From: Agrobacterium tumefaciens str. B6
GTDB taxonomy: Bacteria; Pseudomonadota; Alphaproteobacteria; Rhizobiales; Rhizobiaceae
Assembly (NCBI RefSeq): GCF_001541315.1
Contig: NZ_LMVK01000012.1
Location: 496,001-560,000, forward strand
Length of the DNA: 64,000 nt
Reading direction: 5' to 3'
Below are positions 53,127 through 63,058 of the stretch, in pieces (position 1 is the stretch's first letter; each line of letters opens with the position of its first letter). The position numbers and the translations under genes are program-made. The notes beneath the pieces are model-generated. The model had not been told where the DNA came from. It saw nothing but the letters and a program-made list of their open reading frames with translations, and did no database searches.

Positions 53127-53870
53127 ATGCCGACGACGACACGTTCCTCCATACCCGAGCACGTCGCCATCATCATGGATGGCAATGGACGCTGGGCAAA
53201 GCAGCGCGGTCTTCCGCGCGTGATGGGGCATCGCCGCGGGGTGGAGGCCGTACGCGAGACCGTGCGCGCGGCCGGTGATTGCGGAATACGCTATCTCACG
53301 CTGTTTGCCTTCTCGTCGGAAAACTGGCGCAGGCCCGAATCCGAGGTGAGTGACCTGATGGGGCTTTTGAAGGCTTTCATCCGGCGTGACCTTGCCGAAC
53401 TGCATCGCGAAAATGTCCGCGTGCGGATCATCGGTGACCGGCAGGGGCTGAAGACCGACATACGCTCTCTCCTCGAAGAGGCGGAGCAGATGACGGCTGG
53501 CAATACCAAGCTGACGCTGGTGATCGCCTTCAACTATGGAAGCCGTGACGAGATTGCGCGCGCGACGGTGGCAATCGCCCGCGATGTCGCCGAAGGCCGG
53601 CTCGATGCCGCTTCGATCACGCCGGAGATGATTTCGGCCCGGCTTGACACGTCGGGCATGCCGGATCCGGATCTTATCATCCGCACCAGTGGCGAAGAGC
53701 GCCTGTCGAACTTCCTGCTCTGGCAGGCCGCTTATTCTGAGTTCCTCTTCGTTCCCGAATATTGGCCCGACTTCGACCGCCAGCGATTCTTCTCCGCAAT
53801 CGAGCAATATGCAACGCGTGACCGCCGCTTTGGTGCACTCACCGAGCAGGTTGCCGTGGCAGGCGCCTGA
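53127..53870 (+). CDS. uppS: Undecaprenyl pyrophosphate synthase
   Basis: A 247-residue cis-prenyltransferase making the C55 lipid carrier for peptidoglycan and polysaccharide. It contains the catalytic D18 ([14 protein letters not shown]), [26 protein letters not shown], and the C-terminal [21 protein letters not shown] with the substrate-binding Arg pair. The stop TGA shares its final A with the cdsA ATG. Confidence 0.97.
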   Translation: MPTTTRSSIPEHVAIIMDGNGRWAKQRGLPRVMGHRRGVEAVRETVRAAGDCGIRYLTLFAFSSENWRRPESEVSDLMGLLKAFIRRDLAELHRENVRVRIIGDRQGLKTDIRSLLEEAEQMTAGNTKLTLVIAFNYGSRDEIARATVAIARDVAEGRLDAASITPEMISARLDTSGMPDPDLIIRTSGEERLSNFLLWQAAYSEFLFVPEYWPDFDRQRFFSAIEQYATRDRRFGALTEQVAVAGA

Positions 53871-54703
53871 TGAGCCGTGAACTCAGACTGCGGATCGTCT
53901 CCGCAATCGTCATGGCAGCGGTCATTCTGGCCGCGACCTGGTATGGCGGCATTCTGTTCCGCATCGTCGCGGGTCTTCTGGCGATCCTCATCTATTATGA
54001 ATGGTCGACGATTACCCGGCTGTCGGAGGCCAACCCGACCGGCAATGCCTGGGGCTGGTTCGCGGTCGCCGTTATCGCCGGCAACACGATTTTCGGCGAA
54101 TCCTCGCTCGATCTGCCGCTTTTATCCGGCTTCACGCTGACCGCAGCCCTGTTTCCGGTTTTGCGCGGCAGGAACTGGTGGCTGGTGGGTGGCATTTTTT
54201 ATGCGGGTCTGAGCGGCATATCGCTGGCGGCCATTCGCGGTGATGAGCTGACGGGCTTCGTGTCCATCCTTTTCATCTTCGCCGTTGTCTGGTCGACGGA
54301 TATTCTCGCCTATTTCGTTGGACGCGCCATTGGCGGGCCGAAGCTTGCGCCTTCGATTTCGCCCGGCAAGACCTGGTCGGGTGCGATCGGCGGGGCAGTG
54401 GCGGCTGTGATCGGCGGCGGCGCGGTGTCCATGGCCTATCACGGCAGAATCAGCCTGCTGGTGCTGGGGCTCGCGTTCATCCTGTCGGTATTCAGCCAGA
54501 TCGGTGATCTCTTTGAATCCTTCGTGAAACGACGTTTCCAGGTCAAGGATTCCAGCCATCTCATTCCGGGCCATGGCGGCTTCATGGACCGTGTTGACGG
54601 TCTTGTTTTCGCCTGCTTTACGGTATTCCTCATTGCTTTCGTGCATGCGGCGGCAACCGGTGACGTGCCCGGATCGGGCGGCGGTCTGTTGCCGGGTTTC
54701 TGA
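53870..54703 (+). CDS. cdsA: Phosphatidate cytidylyltransferase
   Basis: A 277-residue membrane enzyme making CDP-diacylglycerol. About eight hydrophobic helices, and the C-terminal CDS signature VKRRFQVKDSSHLIPGHGGFMDRVDGL (the usual S-x(2)-K-R-x(4)-K-D...GHGG-D-R-D pattern with the final Asp as V-D). One-base overlap with uppS implies coupled translation; rseP starts 37 bases later. Confidence 0.96.
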   Translation: MSRELRLRIVSAIVMAAVILAATWYGGILFRIVAGLLAILIYYEWSTITRLSEANPTGNAWGWFAVAVIAGNTIFGESSLDLPLLSGFTLTAALFPVLRGRNWWLVGGIFYAGLSGISLAAIRGDELTGFVSILFIFAVVWSTDILAYFVGRAIGGPKLAPSISPGKTWSGAIGGAVAAVIGGGAVSMAYHGRISLLVLGLAFILSVFSQIGDLFESFVKRRFQVKDSSHLIPGHGGFMDRVDGLVFACFTVFLIAFVHAAATGDVPGSGGGLLPGF

Positions 54704-54740
54704 GCGGCGCGAAAGGTCACGACATAAAGGGCAGATTGTC

Positions 54741-55874
54741 ATGAACACAGTAATGGCGGCGCCCGGCTTTCTGACCGGCTATATCGTGCCCTTCATCCTG
54801 GTGCTGTCCCTGCTCGTTTTTGTCCATGAAATGGGCCACTATCTGGTCGGGCGCTGGTGCGGCATCCGTTCCACGGCATTTTCCATCGGCTTCGGCCCGG
54901 AGCTGATCGGTTTCACCGACAAGCGTGGTACGAGATGGAAGATTTCCGCGATCCCGCTCGGCGGTTACGTCCAGTTCTTCGGGGATGAGGATGCCGCCAG
55001 CAAACCGGATAGTTCCGGCCTGTCGCATATGTCGCTGGAGGGGAGGGCGCAGACGCTTTCAGGCGCAAAGCTGTGGAAAAGAGCGGCCACGGTTGCTGCG
55101 GGCCCGATCGCAAATTTCATTCTCGCCATTCTCATCTTCGCGGTGCTTTTCGGCATTTATGGCCGGATGATTGCCGATCCAGTCGTGGCGGAAGTGCGCG
55201 AAAACAGCGCTGCCGCCGCAGCTGGCGTGCGGCCCGGCGACCGACTGGTCGCGATCGATGGCGAAAAGGTGATGACTTTCGAGGATGTCCGTCGTTACGT
55301 CGGCATCCGCCCGGGCACGCCGATCACCGTAACTGTCGAAAGGGCAGGCGAGGAGCTGAAGCTGCCGATGGTTCCGACGCGCACGGAAACCACTGACCAG
55401 TTCGGCAACAAGCTGGAAATGGGCATTATCGGCATCGTCACCGACCAGACCAGCGGCAATTTCCGCCACATCGAATATTCGCCGACCGAGGCGCTGGTTG
55501 AGGGCGTGCGCGAAACCGGCCACGTCATTACCGGCACCTTCAACTATATCGGCAACCTCGTGACCGGCCGCATGAATGCCGATCAGCTGGGCGGTCCGGT
55601 GCGTGTCGCGCAGGCGTCCGGCCAGATGGCGACGCTCGGCATTTCCGCCGTTATCCAGCTTGCCGCAGTCCTTTCCGTTTCGATCGGTCTGCTGAACCTG
55701 ATGCCCGTCCCGGTTCTGGACGGCGGCCATCTGGTGTTTTACGCGATCGAGGCCATTCGCGGCAGGCCGCTCGGCGCGGGCGCGCAGGAAGTCGCGTTCC
55801 GTATCGGCATGATGATGATTTTGGGTCTTATGGTTTTTGCAACATGGAATGATATCAGCAGCTTGATCGGCTGA
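54741..55874 (+). CDS. rseP: Site-2 intramembrane zinc protease RseP
   Basis: A 377-residue membrane protease that cleaves anti-sigma factors and signal-peptide remnants. The N-terminal helix carries the zinc motif H29-E30-M-G-H33 (VFVHEMGHYLVGR). One PDZ domain is clear (AAAAGVRPGDRLVAIDGEKV), and the third metal site is in NLMPVPVLDGGHLVFYAIEAI. A single PDZ is typical outside enterobacteria. MNTVMAAPGF at 54741 is used as start; the frame extends upstream within cdsA without conservation. Confidence 0.96.
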   Translation: MNTVMAAPGFLTGYIVPFILVLSLLVFVHEMGHYLVGRWCGIRSTAFSIGFGPELIGFTDKRGTRWKISAIPLGGYVQFFGDEDAASKPDSSGLSHMSLEGRAQTLSGAKLWKRAATVAAGPIANFILAILIFAVLFGIYGRMIADPVVAEVRENSAAAAAGVRPGDRLVAIDGEKVMTFEDVRRYVGIRPGTPITVTVERAGEELKLPMVPTRTETTDQFGNKLEMGIIGIVTDQTSGNFRHIEYSPTEALVEGVRETGHVITGTFNYIGNLVTGRMNADQLGGPVRVAQASGQMATLGISAVIQLAAVLSVSIGLLNLMPVPVLDGGHLVFYAIEAIRGRPLGAGAQEVAFRIGMMMILGLMVFATWNDISSLIG

Positions 55875-56073
55875 GGATTGTGTTTTAACGGTTTTGTTAG
55901 TTGTTTGTTTACCTTGTTTTTATGCCGAAGTGGCGAATGCGCCACTCTGGATCACGAAGTAAACAGAATTTAACGTTCTGACTTGCTTGTAGGGGAAAAG
56001 CAGGTAAAACGACGCACATGGCCGGAGTCGGGTTCCGCCCGCTGAGGGACAACGTAAAAAGGTAAGAATTGAA

Positions 56074-58398
56074 ATGAAGGCTGGTTCAAGATTTTTGAAC
56101 GCGGTGTCGGCGGTTGCGCTGTCTGCTGGTGTTTCTTCGGTTGCGGGCCTTGGCGTGCTTGCCTCTGCTGGTGTTGCGAATGCAGCCGTCATCAGCAAGA
56201 TCGATGTTCGCGGGGCCGAGAGGTCCGGTGCGGACTCCGTGCGCTCCAACATCACCATTGCGCCGGGTAAGAACTTTTCCAATTCGGATATCGATGAATC
56301 GGTGAAGCGTCTTTACGCCACCGGTTACTTCTCGAATGTCTCCATGCGCGTTTCCGGCAGCACGCTGGTCGTCACTGTTAACGAGAACCAGCTGGTCAAC
56401 CAGGTGGTCTTCAACGGTAACCGCAAGATCAAGGACGACAAGCTCGCCGGCGTCGTGCAGACACAGGCGCTTGGCCCCTTCAATCAGGCTATCGTGACGG
56501 CGGATATCGCCCGCATCAAGGAAGCCTATGCCGCGATCGGCCGTAGTGACGTCGAAATCACCACGCAGACCGTTTCCGTCGGTCAGGGCCGTGTGAACAT
56601 TGCTTTCGTCATCAATGAAGGCGAGCGCACGAAGATCGGCCGTATCGATTTCGTCGGCAACAATGCCTACAGCGATGGTCGTCTGGCCGCCGTCATCAAT
56701 ACCAAGAAGTCCAACATGCTGTCGTTCCTGACGCGTAAGGACGTTTATAACGAGGACAAGCTGCGCGCCGACGAAGAGGCGCTGCGCCAGTTCTATTACA
56801 ACCGCGGTTACGCCGACTTCCGGGTCGTGTCCTCCGAGGCGGTGCTGGACGAGTCCAAGAACGAATACACCGTCTCCATCACGGTCGATGAAGGTCAGCG
56901 TTATAACTTCGGCAACGTTGCGGTCGAATCGACCGTTCCGGGCGTCGATGGTTCCGAACTTCAGGGCCTCGTGGAAACCCGTCAGGGTGGCAGCTACAGC
57001 GCCAAGGAAGTTCAGCAGAGCATGGAAGCGATTTCCAAGCGCGTGGCCGGCGAAGGTTATCCCTTTGCCCGCGTAACGCCGCGCGGCGACCGTGACATGG
57101 CTGGCAACACCATCGGCGTAACCTATATCGTCGATCAGGGCGAGCGCGCCTATGTCGAGCGCATCGAAATCCGTGGCAACACCCGTACGCGTGACTACGT
57201 CATTCGTCGCGAGTTCGATATCTCCGAAGGCGACGCGTTCAACCAGACGGTCATCACGGCTGCAAAGCGCCGTCTCGAGGCGCTCGGCTATTTCTCGAAG
57301 GTCAATATCTCGACCGCCGGCGGCAGCGCGCCTGACCGCGTCGTGATTGTTGTCGATGTGGAAGACCAGTCGACGGGTTCGTTCGGTATCGGTGCGGGTT
57401 ACTCGCAGAACGACGGCGTTCTGCTCGAAGCCTCCATCGAAGAAAAGAACTTCCTCGGTCGTGGACAGTACATTCGTCTCGCCGCTGGTGCGGGTGAAGA
57501 CGATGCACGTAGCTACACGCTGTCCTTCACCGAGCCTTACTTCCTCGGCTATCGTCTTGCCGCAGGTTTCGACCTGTTCAAGAGCCAGAGCCGCAGCGAA
57601 GATTATTACGACTACGACGAGCAGGGTTTCGCGCTGCGTGTAACCGCGCCGATTACCGAAGATCTCTCGACGACGTTCAAGTACACCTACAAGCAGCTCA
57701 ACTATGATGGCGAAGGCGACTGGGAAACCGGCAGCAATCTTGCCGCGCCTTATAAAGACCTGATCCGTGGCGGTGACTGGACGCAGTCCATCATTTCGAA
57801 CACGCTGAACTACAATACGCTCGACGACCGCAACATGCCGCGTGAAGGCTGGCAGGCTGCTCTGACGAACGAATTTGCAGGCCTCGGCGGCGATTCTGAA
57901 TATTACAAGATCTACGCCAAGGCTCGTTTCTTCTATACGCTGTCTGACGAATACGATGTCATCGGCTCGCTCACGGGTCAGGCCGGTCACGTAGTGCCGA
58001 CGGGCGACAATCTGCTGGTCTTCGATCAGTTCAAGTTCGGCGGCCGTCAGGTTCGCGGCTTCAAGAACGACGGTATCGGTCCGCGTATCGGCTCCGACTC
58101 CATCGGCGGCACGACCTATTTCGCCGCGTCTGCTGAAGTCACGGCTCCGATGCCTGGCGTTCCGGAAGATTTCGGTCTGCGCCTCGCAGGCTTCGTTGAT
58201 GCCGGCACGCTCTATGGCAACAAGGTTGCCAACAGCGCAGGTGTGAAGGACGACAACTCCATCCGTGCATCCGCTGGTATCGGCGTGATGTGGGCGTCGC
58301 CCTTTGGTCCGATCCGAGTCGACTACGCGGTACCGATCGCCAAGGAAGACTACGACGAGGAACAGCGTTTCCGGTTTGGCATGTCCAACACTTTCTGA
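56074..58398 (+). CDS. bamA: Outer-membrane protein assembly factor BamA
   Basis: A 774-residue Omp85 protein that inserts beta-barrel proteins into the outer membrane. A signal peptide (SAVALSAGVSSVAGLGVLASAGVANA, cleavage near 38) leads to five POTRA domains (about 40-420; IDVRGAERSGADSVRSN, VVFNGNRKIKDDKL, IDFVGNNAYSDGRL and so on) and a 16-strand barrel. The barrel has FGGRQVRGFKNDGIGPR (the conserved R-G-F loop near 645) and the C-terminal strand ends RFRFGMSNTF with terminal Phe. 199 bases separate it from rseP; lpxD follows after 49. Confidence 0.97.
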   Translation: MKAGSRFLNAVSAVALSAGVSSVAGLGVLASAGVANAAVISKIDVRGAERSGADSVRSNITIAPGKNFSNSDIDESVKRLYATGYFSNVSMRVSGSTLVVTVNENQLVNQVVFNGNRKIKDDKLAGVVQTQALGPFNQAIVTADIARIKEAYAAIGRSDVEITTQTVSVGQGRVNIAFVINEGERTKIGRIDFVGNNAYSDGRLAAVINTKKSNMLSFLTRKDVYNEDKLRADEEALRQFYYNRGYADFRVVSSEAVLDESKNEYTVSITVDEGQRYNFGNVAVESTVPGVDGSELQGLVETRQGGSYSAKEVQQSMEAISKRVAGEGYPFARVTPRGDRDMAGNTIGVTYIVDQGERAYVERIEIRGNTRTRDYVIRREFDISEGDAFNQTVITAAKRRLEALGYFSKVNISTAGGSAPDRVVIVVDVEDQSTGSFGIGAGYSQNDGVLLEASIEEKNFLGRGQYIRLAAGAGEDDARSYTLSFTEPYFLGYRLAAGFDLFKSQSRSEDYYDYDEQGFALRVTAPITEDLSTTFKYTYKQLNYDGEGDWETGSNLAAPYKDLIRGGDWTQSIISNTLNYNTLDDRNMPREGWQAALTNEFAGLGGDSEYYKIYAKARFFYTLSDEYDVIGSLTGQAGHVVPTGDNLLVFDQFKFGGRQVRGFKNDGIGPRIGSDSIGGTTYFAASAEVTAPMPGVPEDFGLRLAGFVDAGTLYGNKVANSAGVKDDNSIRASAGIGVMWASPFGPIRVDYAVPIAKEDYDEEQRFRFGMSNTF

Positions 58399-58447
58399 TA
58401 TCGGCAGTCCAGAACTGCAACTTTGAACGTTCTGGAGTTTCCGGCTG

Positions 58448-59515
58448 ATGGAATACAATGCCTTTTTTCCGCCCCACGAGGGACTGCGATTGAAAGATAT
58501 CGCAGATCATTTTGGGGCGGAACTGTCTGACGATGCGGCGGGAGAACGGATTATCAGGTCCGTTTCGCCGGTCTATAGGGCAAAGCCCGATCAGCTCTGC
58601 TATATTCTTTCGCGCAAGAGCCGCGATGAGCTGCAGACCTGCGAAGCTGGCGCCGTCATTTGTGATGCAGCGCTTGTAGACATGCTTCCGTCTCACACCC
58701 CCGCGCTGATATCGAAAAACCCCCACACCCTTTTTGCGCAGGTCGGTGCATTGTTGCATCCTTCCGCCATGCGACCCGGTCCGATCGCGCGGATGGACGC
58801 CGAAATTTCCCATGCTGCCCATGTCGATCCATCCGCGAAACTGGAAGCGGGCGTCATTGTCGAGGCGCTTGCCGTGATCGGAGCCGGCGCCCATATTGGC
58901 GCTGGCACGCGGATTGGCCCCGGCGTCATCATCGGGCAGGATGTGCAGATAGGGCGTGATTGCACCATTGCGGGCGGCGCAAGCGTTCTTGCCGCGCTCA
59001 TCGGTAATAATGTGATTATCCACAACGGCGCGCGCATCGGTCAGGACGGTTTCGGTTATGCCCCCGGTCCACGCGGCATGCTGAAGATCGTGCAGATCGG
59101 TCGTGTCATCATTCAGGACAATGTCGAGATTGGCGCCAACACCACGATCGATCGCGGCACCATGGATGACACGGTCATTGGCGAAGGCACCAAGATCGAC
59201 AATCAGGTCCAGATTGGCCACAACGTTCGTATCGGCCGCCATTGCGGCATCGTCAGCAAGGTTGGCATTGCGGGCAGCACCCGCATCGGCGACGGTGTGA
59301 TGATTGGCGGCGCGGCCGGCATCAATGGCCATATCAACATTGGCGACGGCGTGCAGATTGCGGCGATGAGCGGTGTTGTAGCGGACGTACCGGCAGGCGC
59401 CCGTTATGGCGGAACGCCTGCGCGTCCAATGAAATATTTCCTGCGCGACATGGCCGAAATTCTGGCACGCGCTGAAGGGCGTGATAAAAAAACAGGAGAG
59501 AAAAACAATGACTGA
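58448..59515 (+). CDS. lpxD: UDP-3-O-acylglucosamine N-acyltransferase
   Basis: A 355-residue enzyme of the third lipid A step. An N-terminal uridine-binding domain ([31 protein letters not shown]) precedes a left-handed beta-helix of hexapeptide repeats ([27 protein letters not shown]). The catalytic His is probably in [21 protein letters not shown]. Its stop overlaps the fabZ start by eight bases. Confidence 0.97.
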   Translation: MEYNAFFPPHEGLRLKDIADHFGAELSDDAAGERIIRSVSPVYRAKPDQLCYILSRKSRDELQTCEAGAVICDAALVDMLPSHTPALISKNPHTLFAQVGALLHPSAMRPGPIARMDAEISHAAHVDPSAKLEAGVIVEALAVIGAGAHIGAGTRIGPGVIIGQDVQIGRDCTIAGGASVLAALIGNNVIIHNGARIGQDGFGYAPGPRGMLKIVQIGRVIIQDNVEIGANTTIDRGTMDDTVIGEGTKIDNQVQIGHNVRIGRHCGIVSKVGIAGSTRIGDGVMIGGAAGINGHINIGDGVQIAAMSGVVADVPAGARYGGTPARPMKYFLRDMAEILARAEGRDKKTGEKNND

Positions 59516-59975
59516 AGAAACGAAGACGACGCTCGGCGCGGCTGACATTCTGGAAGTCATGAAGCTTCTGCCGCATCGTTACCCATTCCTGCTGATCGAC
59601 AAGATCATCGAGATCGATGGTAACAACTCGGCGATCGGCATCAAGAACGTCACGGTCAACGAACCGCATTTCACCGGCCATTTCCCGGATCGCCCGATCA
59701 TGCCGGGCGTTCTGATCGTCGAAGCCATGGCGCAGACGGCAGGCGCGATCTGCGCCCGTAGCCAGGGTGAGGGCGGTTACCTCGTCTATTTCATGACCAT
59801 CGACAATGCGCGCTTTCGTAGACCCGTCGTTCCCGGTGATCGTCTGGAAATCCACGTGGTCAAGCAGCGCCAGCGCGGCAATGTTTTTAAATTCCATTGC
59901 GAGGCGAAGGTGGACGGCGCGCTGGTGGCGGAAGCCGATGTCGGCGCCATGATGATCCCCGAGGACCAGCAATGA
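59508..59975 (+). CDS. fabZ: 3-hydroxyacyl-ACP dehydratase FabZ
   Basis: A 155-residue hot-dog-fold dehydratase. Catalytic H58 (FTGHFPDRP) and E72 ([12 protein letters not shown]) are present, with the conserved opening [15 protein letters not shown]. It competes with LpxA for hydroxyacyl-ACP, and the fabZ-lpxA pair is a common arrangement. AGGAGAGAAAAAC precedes ATG 59508. It overlaps lpxD and lpxA (ATGA). Confidence 0.97.
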   Translation: MTEETKTTLGAADILEVMKLLPHRYPFLLIDKIIEIDGNNSAIGIKNVTVNEPHFTGHFPDRPIMPGVLIVEAMAQTAGAICARSQGEGGYLVYFMTIDNARFRRPVVPGDRLEIHVVKQRQRGNVFKFHCEAKVDGALVAEADVGAMMIPEDQQ

Positions 59976-60787
59976 GCACGATTGCCGCCTCGGCCAGAAT
60001 TCACCCGACGGCCGTCATCGAAGACGGCGCGGTGATCGGTGAAAACGTCGTCATCGGCGCGCTGAGCTATGTCGGCGCGAAAGTCACGCTGCATGACGGT
60101 GTCTGGCTGCACAATCACGCCGTTGTTTCCGGCCGGACCGTCATCGGCCGCGGTTCGGTCGTCCATCCCATGGCGGTCATCGGCGGCACACCGCAGGCGG
60201 TTCGCCACGACGGTTCGGAAACGACGCTCGAGATCGGTGAACGCTGCGTCATGCGTGAAGGCGTGACGATGAACGCCGGCAGTTCCGATGGCAGCGGCAA
60301 GACCATTATCGGTGATGATAATCTCTTCCTCGCCAATTCGCATGTGGCGCATGATTGCCGCCTCGGCAGCCACATCATCCTGTCCAACAATGTGATGCTG
60401 GCGGGCCATGTTACCATCGAGGACCGCGCTATTCTGGGCGGGGGCTGCGCCGTGCACCAGTTCACCCGTATCGGCCGCCAGGCTTTCATCGGCGGACTGT
60501 CGGCGGTCAATTACGACGTCATTCCCTATGGCATGCTGAATGGCAACCCCGGCATTCTCGGCGGGCTGAACGTCGTCGGCATGACACGTGCAGGCATCGA
60601 GCGTGCGGATATCCACAAGGTCAGACGCGTCTACAAGGCGATTTTCGAGGCCGAAGGCACGATCCGCGGCAATGCCGCAGCCCTCGACCGCAACGACTAT
60701 CTGGACTGCCCGCAGGCGCTTGAAATCCTCGATTTCATCGGCGCGGATAGCGACCGCGCGATCTCTTCGCCCAACCGGGGCAAGTGA
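59972..60787 (+). CDS. lpxA: UDP-N-acetylglucosamine acyltransferase
   Basis: A 271-residue first enzyme of lipid A synthesis. The left-handed beta-helix is built from hexapeptides ([20 protein letters not shown]). The catalytic base is H127 ([12 protein letters not shown]125 in E. coli). The C-terminal helices follow [26 protein letters not shown]. It overlaps fabZ by four bases; lpxI starts three bases after its stop. Confidence 0.97.
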   Translation: MSTIAASARIHPTAVIEDGAVIGENVVIGALSYVGAKVTLHDGVWLHNHAVVSGRTVIGRGSVVHPMAVIGGTPQAVRHDGSETTLEIGERCVMREGVTMNAGSSDGSGKTIIGDDNLFLANSHVAHDCRLGSHIILSNNVMLAGHVTIEDRAILGGGCAVHQFTRIGRQAFIGGLSAVNYDVIPYGMLNGNPGILGGLNVVGMTRAGIERADIHKVRRVYKAIFEAEGTIRGNAAALDRNDYLDCPQALEILDFIGADSDRAISSPNRGK

Positions 60788-60790
60788 GCC

Positions 60791-61663
60791 GTGACAGGCG
60801 GCGGGCGTCTCGCCATCGTGGCCGGCAGCGGCCAGCTGCCGCTTTATGTGGCGGCTGCCGCCCGTGAGATGGGCGAGAACCCTTTCATCGTGCGCTTGCG
60901 CGACGATTCCCGTTTCGACTGGAGCGGTTTCGACAATGCCGTCATCAGTGTCGGTGATGTCGCCGGGCTGGGCCGTCTGCTGCGTGAAAATCAGGTAGAC
61001 CGTGTCGTGCTTTCCGGCGGCGTTGCGCGACGGCCGGAATGGCGGGAGATCCGCCCCACGGTCGGCATCCTGCTCAAACTGCCGTCCATTGTCAGGACGC
61101 TGCTGTCGAGCGGCGATGACGCCGTTTTGCAGATGGTCATCAAGATCATCGGCACACTTGGCGCAAAAGTCATCGGCGCGCACGAGATCGCGCCCGGCCT
61201 GCTGGCCGCGACAGGCCCTTTCGGTGCACAAAAGCCCGCCGAGGAAGATCTGCGTGACATACGCAAGGCGGCTGAGGCGGCACTTGCACCCGGCAAGCTG
61301 GATGTGGGGCAGGGAGCAGTCGCCGTGGGTGGCCGTATCGTCGCGCTGGAAGGCGTTGAGGGCACGGATGCCATGCTGGCGCGCGTCGCGGCATTGCGCG
61401 CCGAAGGACGTATATCCCCGCGCCGCAAGGGTGTACTCGTAAAGCTGTGCAAGCCGCAGCAGGATGTGCGCGCCGACCTGCCGACAATCGGTGTGGAAAC
61501 GGTGGAGAATGCACGCAAGGCGGGATTGGCCGGCATCGCCGTCGAAGCGGGACGGGCGCTGGTGCTTGATCGCGAGGCGATGTTGAAGGCGGCCGATGAG
61601 GCGGGCATATTCGTCTGCGGCATCGATACGTCACTCGGCGGAGACATGATGGGGGAGAGTTGA
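60791..61663 (+). CDS. lpxI: UDP-2,3-diacylglucosamine pyrophosphatase LpxI
   Basis: A 290-residue LpxI (DUF1009), the alphaproteobacterial replacement for LpxH. The start is GTG 60791 (MTGGGRLAIVAGSGQLPLYVAAAAREMG). The C-terminal half carries the conserved LAGIAVEAGRALVLDREAMLKAADEAGIFVCGID. LpxI hydrolyses the pyrophosphate bond to give lipid X. It is four bases before lpxB. Confidence 0.95.
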   Translation: MTGGGRLAIVAGSGQLPLYVAAAAREMGENPFIVRLRDDSRFDWSGFDNAVISVGDVAGLGRLLRENQVDRVVLSGGVARRPEWREIRPTVGILLKLPSIVRTLLSSGDDAVLQMVIKIIGTLGAKVIGAHEIAPGLLAATGPFGAQKPAEEDLRDIRKAAEAALAPGKLDVGQGAVAVGGRIVALEGVEGTDAMLARVAALRAEGRISPRRKGVLVKLCKPQQDVRADLPTIGVETVENARKAGLAGIAVEAGRALVLDREAMLKAADEAGIFVCGIDTSLGGDMMGES

Positions 61664-61667
61664 TCGG

Positions 61668-62852
61668 ATGACGGCGGCATTAAAAGTGGCGGTCATTGCC
61701 GGAGAGGTATCCGGTGATCTTCTGGGTGCGGATCTGATCCGGTCGCTCAAGGCCCGATATGCGGGCCCCGTCGAGCTGGTGGGTGTCGGCGGCGATGCGC
61801 TGGAAGCACAGGGCCTGGTTTCCCTGTTCGACTATTCCGAACTCTCGATCATGGGCTTCACGCAGGTTTTGAAAAAGCTGCCGAAGCTCATTGCGCGGAT
61901 CAACCAGACCGCCCAGGCAATCGCCGCTGCAAAGCCCGATATTCTGCTGATCATCGACAGTCCGGATTTCACCCATCGCGTTGCGAAGAAAGTCCGCCGG
62001 CAATTACCGCATCTGCCTGTTGTCAATTATGTCTGCCCCAGCGTCTGGGCGTGGAAGGAATATCGCGCCACCGCGATGCTGTCCTATGTCGATCATGTTC
62101 TGGCCCTGCTGCCCTTTGAGCCGGAAGCGATGCGCCGTCTCGGCGGCCCCCCGACGACCTTTGTCGGCCATCGGCTCAGCGTCGATGCCGATGTGCTCTC
62201 TGTGCGGCAGAAGCGGGCGGAACGCTCTCTGCCGGCAGATGGCCAGCCGAAAACCATCCTCCTCCTGCCGGGCTCGCGCTCCACTGAAACGACGCGGCTG
62301 ATGGAGCCTTTTCAGGCGGCAGCGAGAGCTTTTGTAGAGCGCAACGGTCCGACGCGGTTTCTTTTGCCCACTGTGCCACGTCAGGAAAAACGCATCCACG
62401 AACTGGTGGCATCATGGCCGGAGGATATAAGGCCCGAAATCGGCATCGATTCCGCCTTCAAATGGAACGCGTTTGCTGAAGCCGATGCGGCCATCGCCGC
62501 TTCCGGCACGGTCATTCTGGAACTCGCACTCGCGGGTGTGCCGACCATCTCGGTCTACAAGACCGACTGGATTTTCACCATGCTGAGCAAGCGGGTGAAA
62601 ACCTGGACCGGCGCCCTGCCGAACCTGATTGCCGATTACGCCATCATTCCGGAATATTTCAACGAGGTCGTCAGGGCAGGCTCGATGCTGCGCTGGGCCG
62701 AGCGTCTGTCGTCCGATACCACCGAGCGGCGGGCGATGCTCGAAGGTTATGCGCTGGTGCAGCGGCGTTTGCACACGGATGTACCGCCGGGCGAAACCGG
62801 CGCGCGCATTCTTCTCGATGTCCTCAAAAACAAGAATAGCTCCTCGGTATAA
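61668..62852 (+). CDS. lpxB: Lipid A disaccharide synthase
   Basis: A 394-residue GT-B glycosyltransferase (GT19). Family motifs: VIAGEVSGDLLGADLIRSLKARY, GVGGDALEAQGLVSLFDYSELSIMGF, DSPDFTHRVAKKVR, NYVCPSVWAWKEYRA, LLLPGSRSTETTRL and AIAASGTVILELALAGVPTISVYKT. It completes bamA-lpxD-fabZ-lpxA-lpxI-lpxB. The following gene is a GntR regulator. Confidence 0.97.
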   Translation: MTAALKVAVIAGEVSGDLLGADLIRSLKARYAGPVELVGVGGDALEAQGLVSLFDYSELSIMGFTQVLKKLPKLIARINQTAQAIAAAKPDILLIIDSPDFTHRVAKKVRRQLPHLPVVNYVCPSVWAWKEYRATAMLSYVDHVLALLPFEPEAMRRLGGPPTTFVGHRLSVDADVLSVRQKRAERSLPADGQPKTILLLPGSRSTETTRLMEPFQAAARAFVERNGPTRFLLPTVPRQEKRIHELVASWPEDIRPEIGIDSAFKWNAFAEADAAIAASGTVILELALAGVPTISVYKTDWIFTMLSKRVKTWTGALPNLIADYAIIPEYFNEVVRAGSMLRWAERLSSDTTERRAMLEGYALVQRRLHTDVPPGETGARILLDVLKNKNSSSV

Positions 62853-63022
62853 TCGCAGCCATCCTGTCCTCAGGCGCCGGAAATAGCGGTTTTTCCGACA
62901 GGTTAAGCCAGCTGCCGCCTTGCCGCCAATACAGGCAGGCGAGGGGTTGGTTTTAACGCATTTGATCGTTAGGGCGGCAATGCCCAAGCTTTTATAGGGT
63001 TCGCGGCCCGCGAATTTACGTC

Positions 63023-63038
63023 TGGCACACCTCTTGCT
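63023..63038 (+). promoter_or_regulatory. Sigma-54 promoter upstream of the GntR gene
   Basis: TGGCAC-ACCTC-TTGCT: GG (-24) and GC (-12) are 12 bases apart as in the sigma-54 consensus, with a single common deviation at the seventh position. Transcription should begin near 63049, at or next to the ATG at 63050. Confidence 0.65.
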
Positions 63039-63042
63039 TTCA

Positions 63043-63058
63043 ATCTTGTATGCAAGAT
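63043..63058. promoter_or_regulatory. Palindromic operator overlapping the GntR start codon
   Basis: ATCTTG-TATG-CAAGAT, perfect 6-bp arms around the start ATG. Its TTGTATGCAA core resembles FCD-type GntR operators, which suggests autoregulation. Confidence 0.5.

Noticed and set aside
56086-58458. A 790-codon minus-strand open frame opposite bamA
   Set aside because: Antisense artefact of a high-GC gene; BamA on the plus strand has signal peptide, POTRA and barrel signatures.
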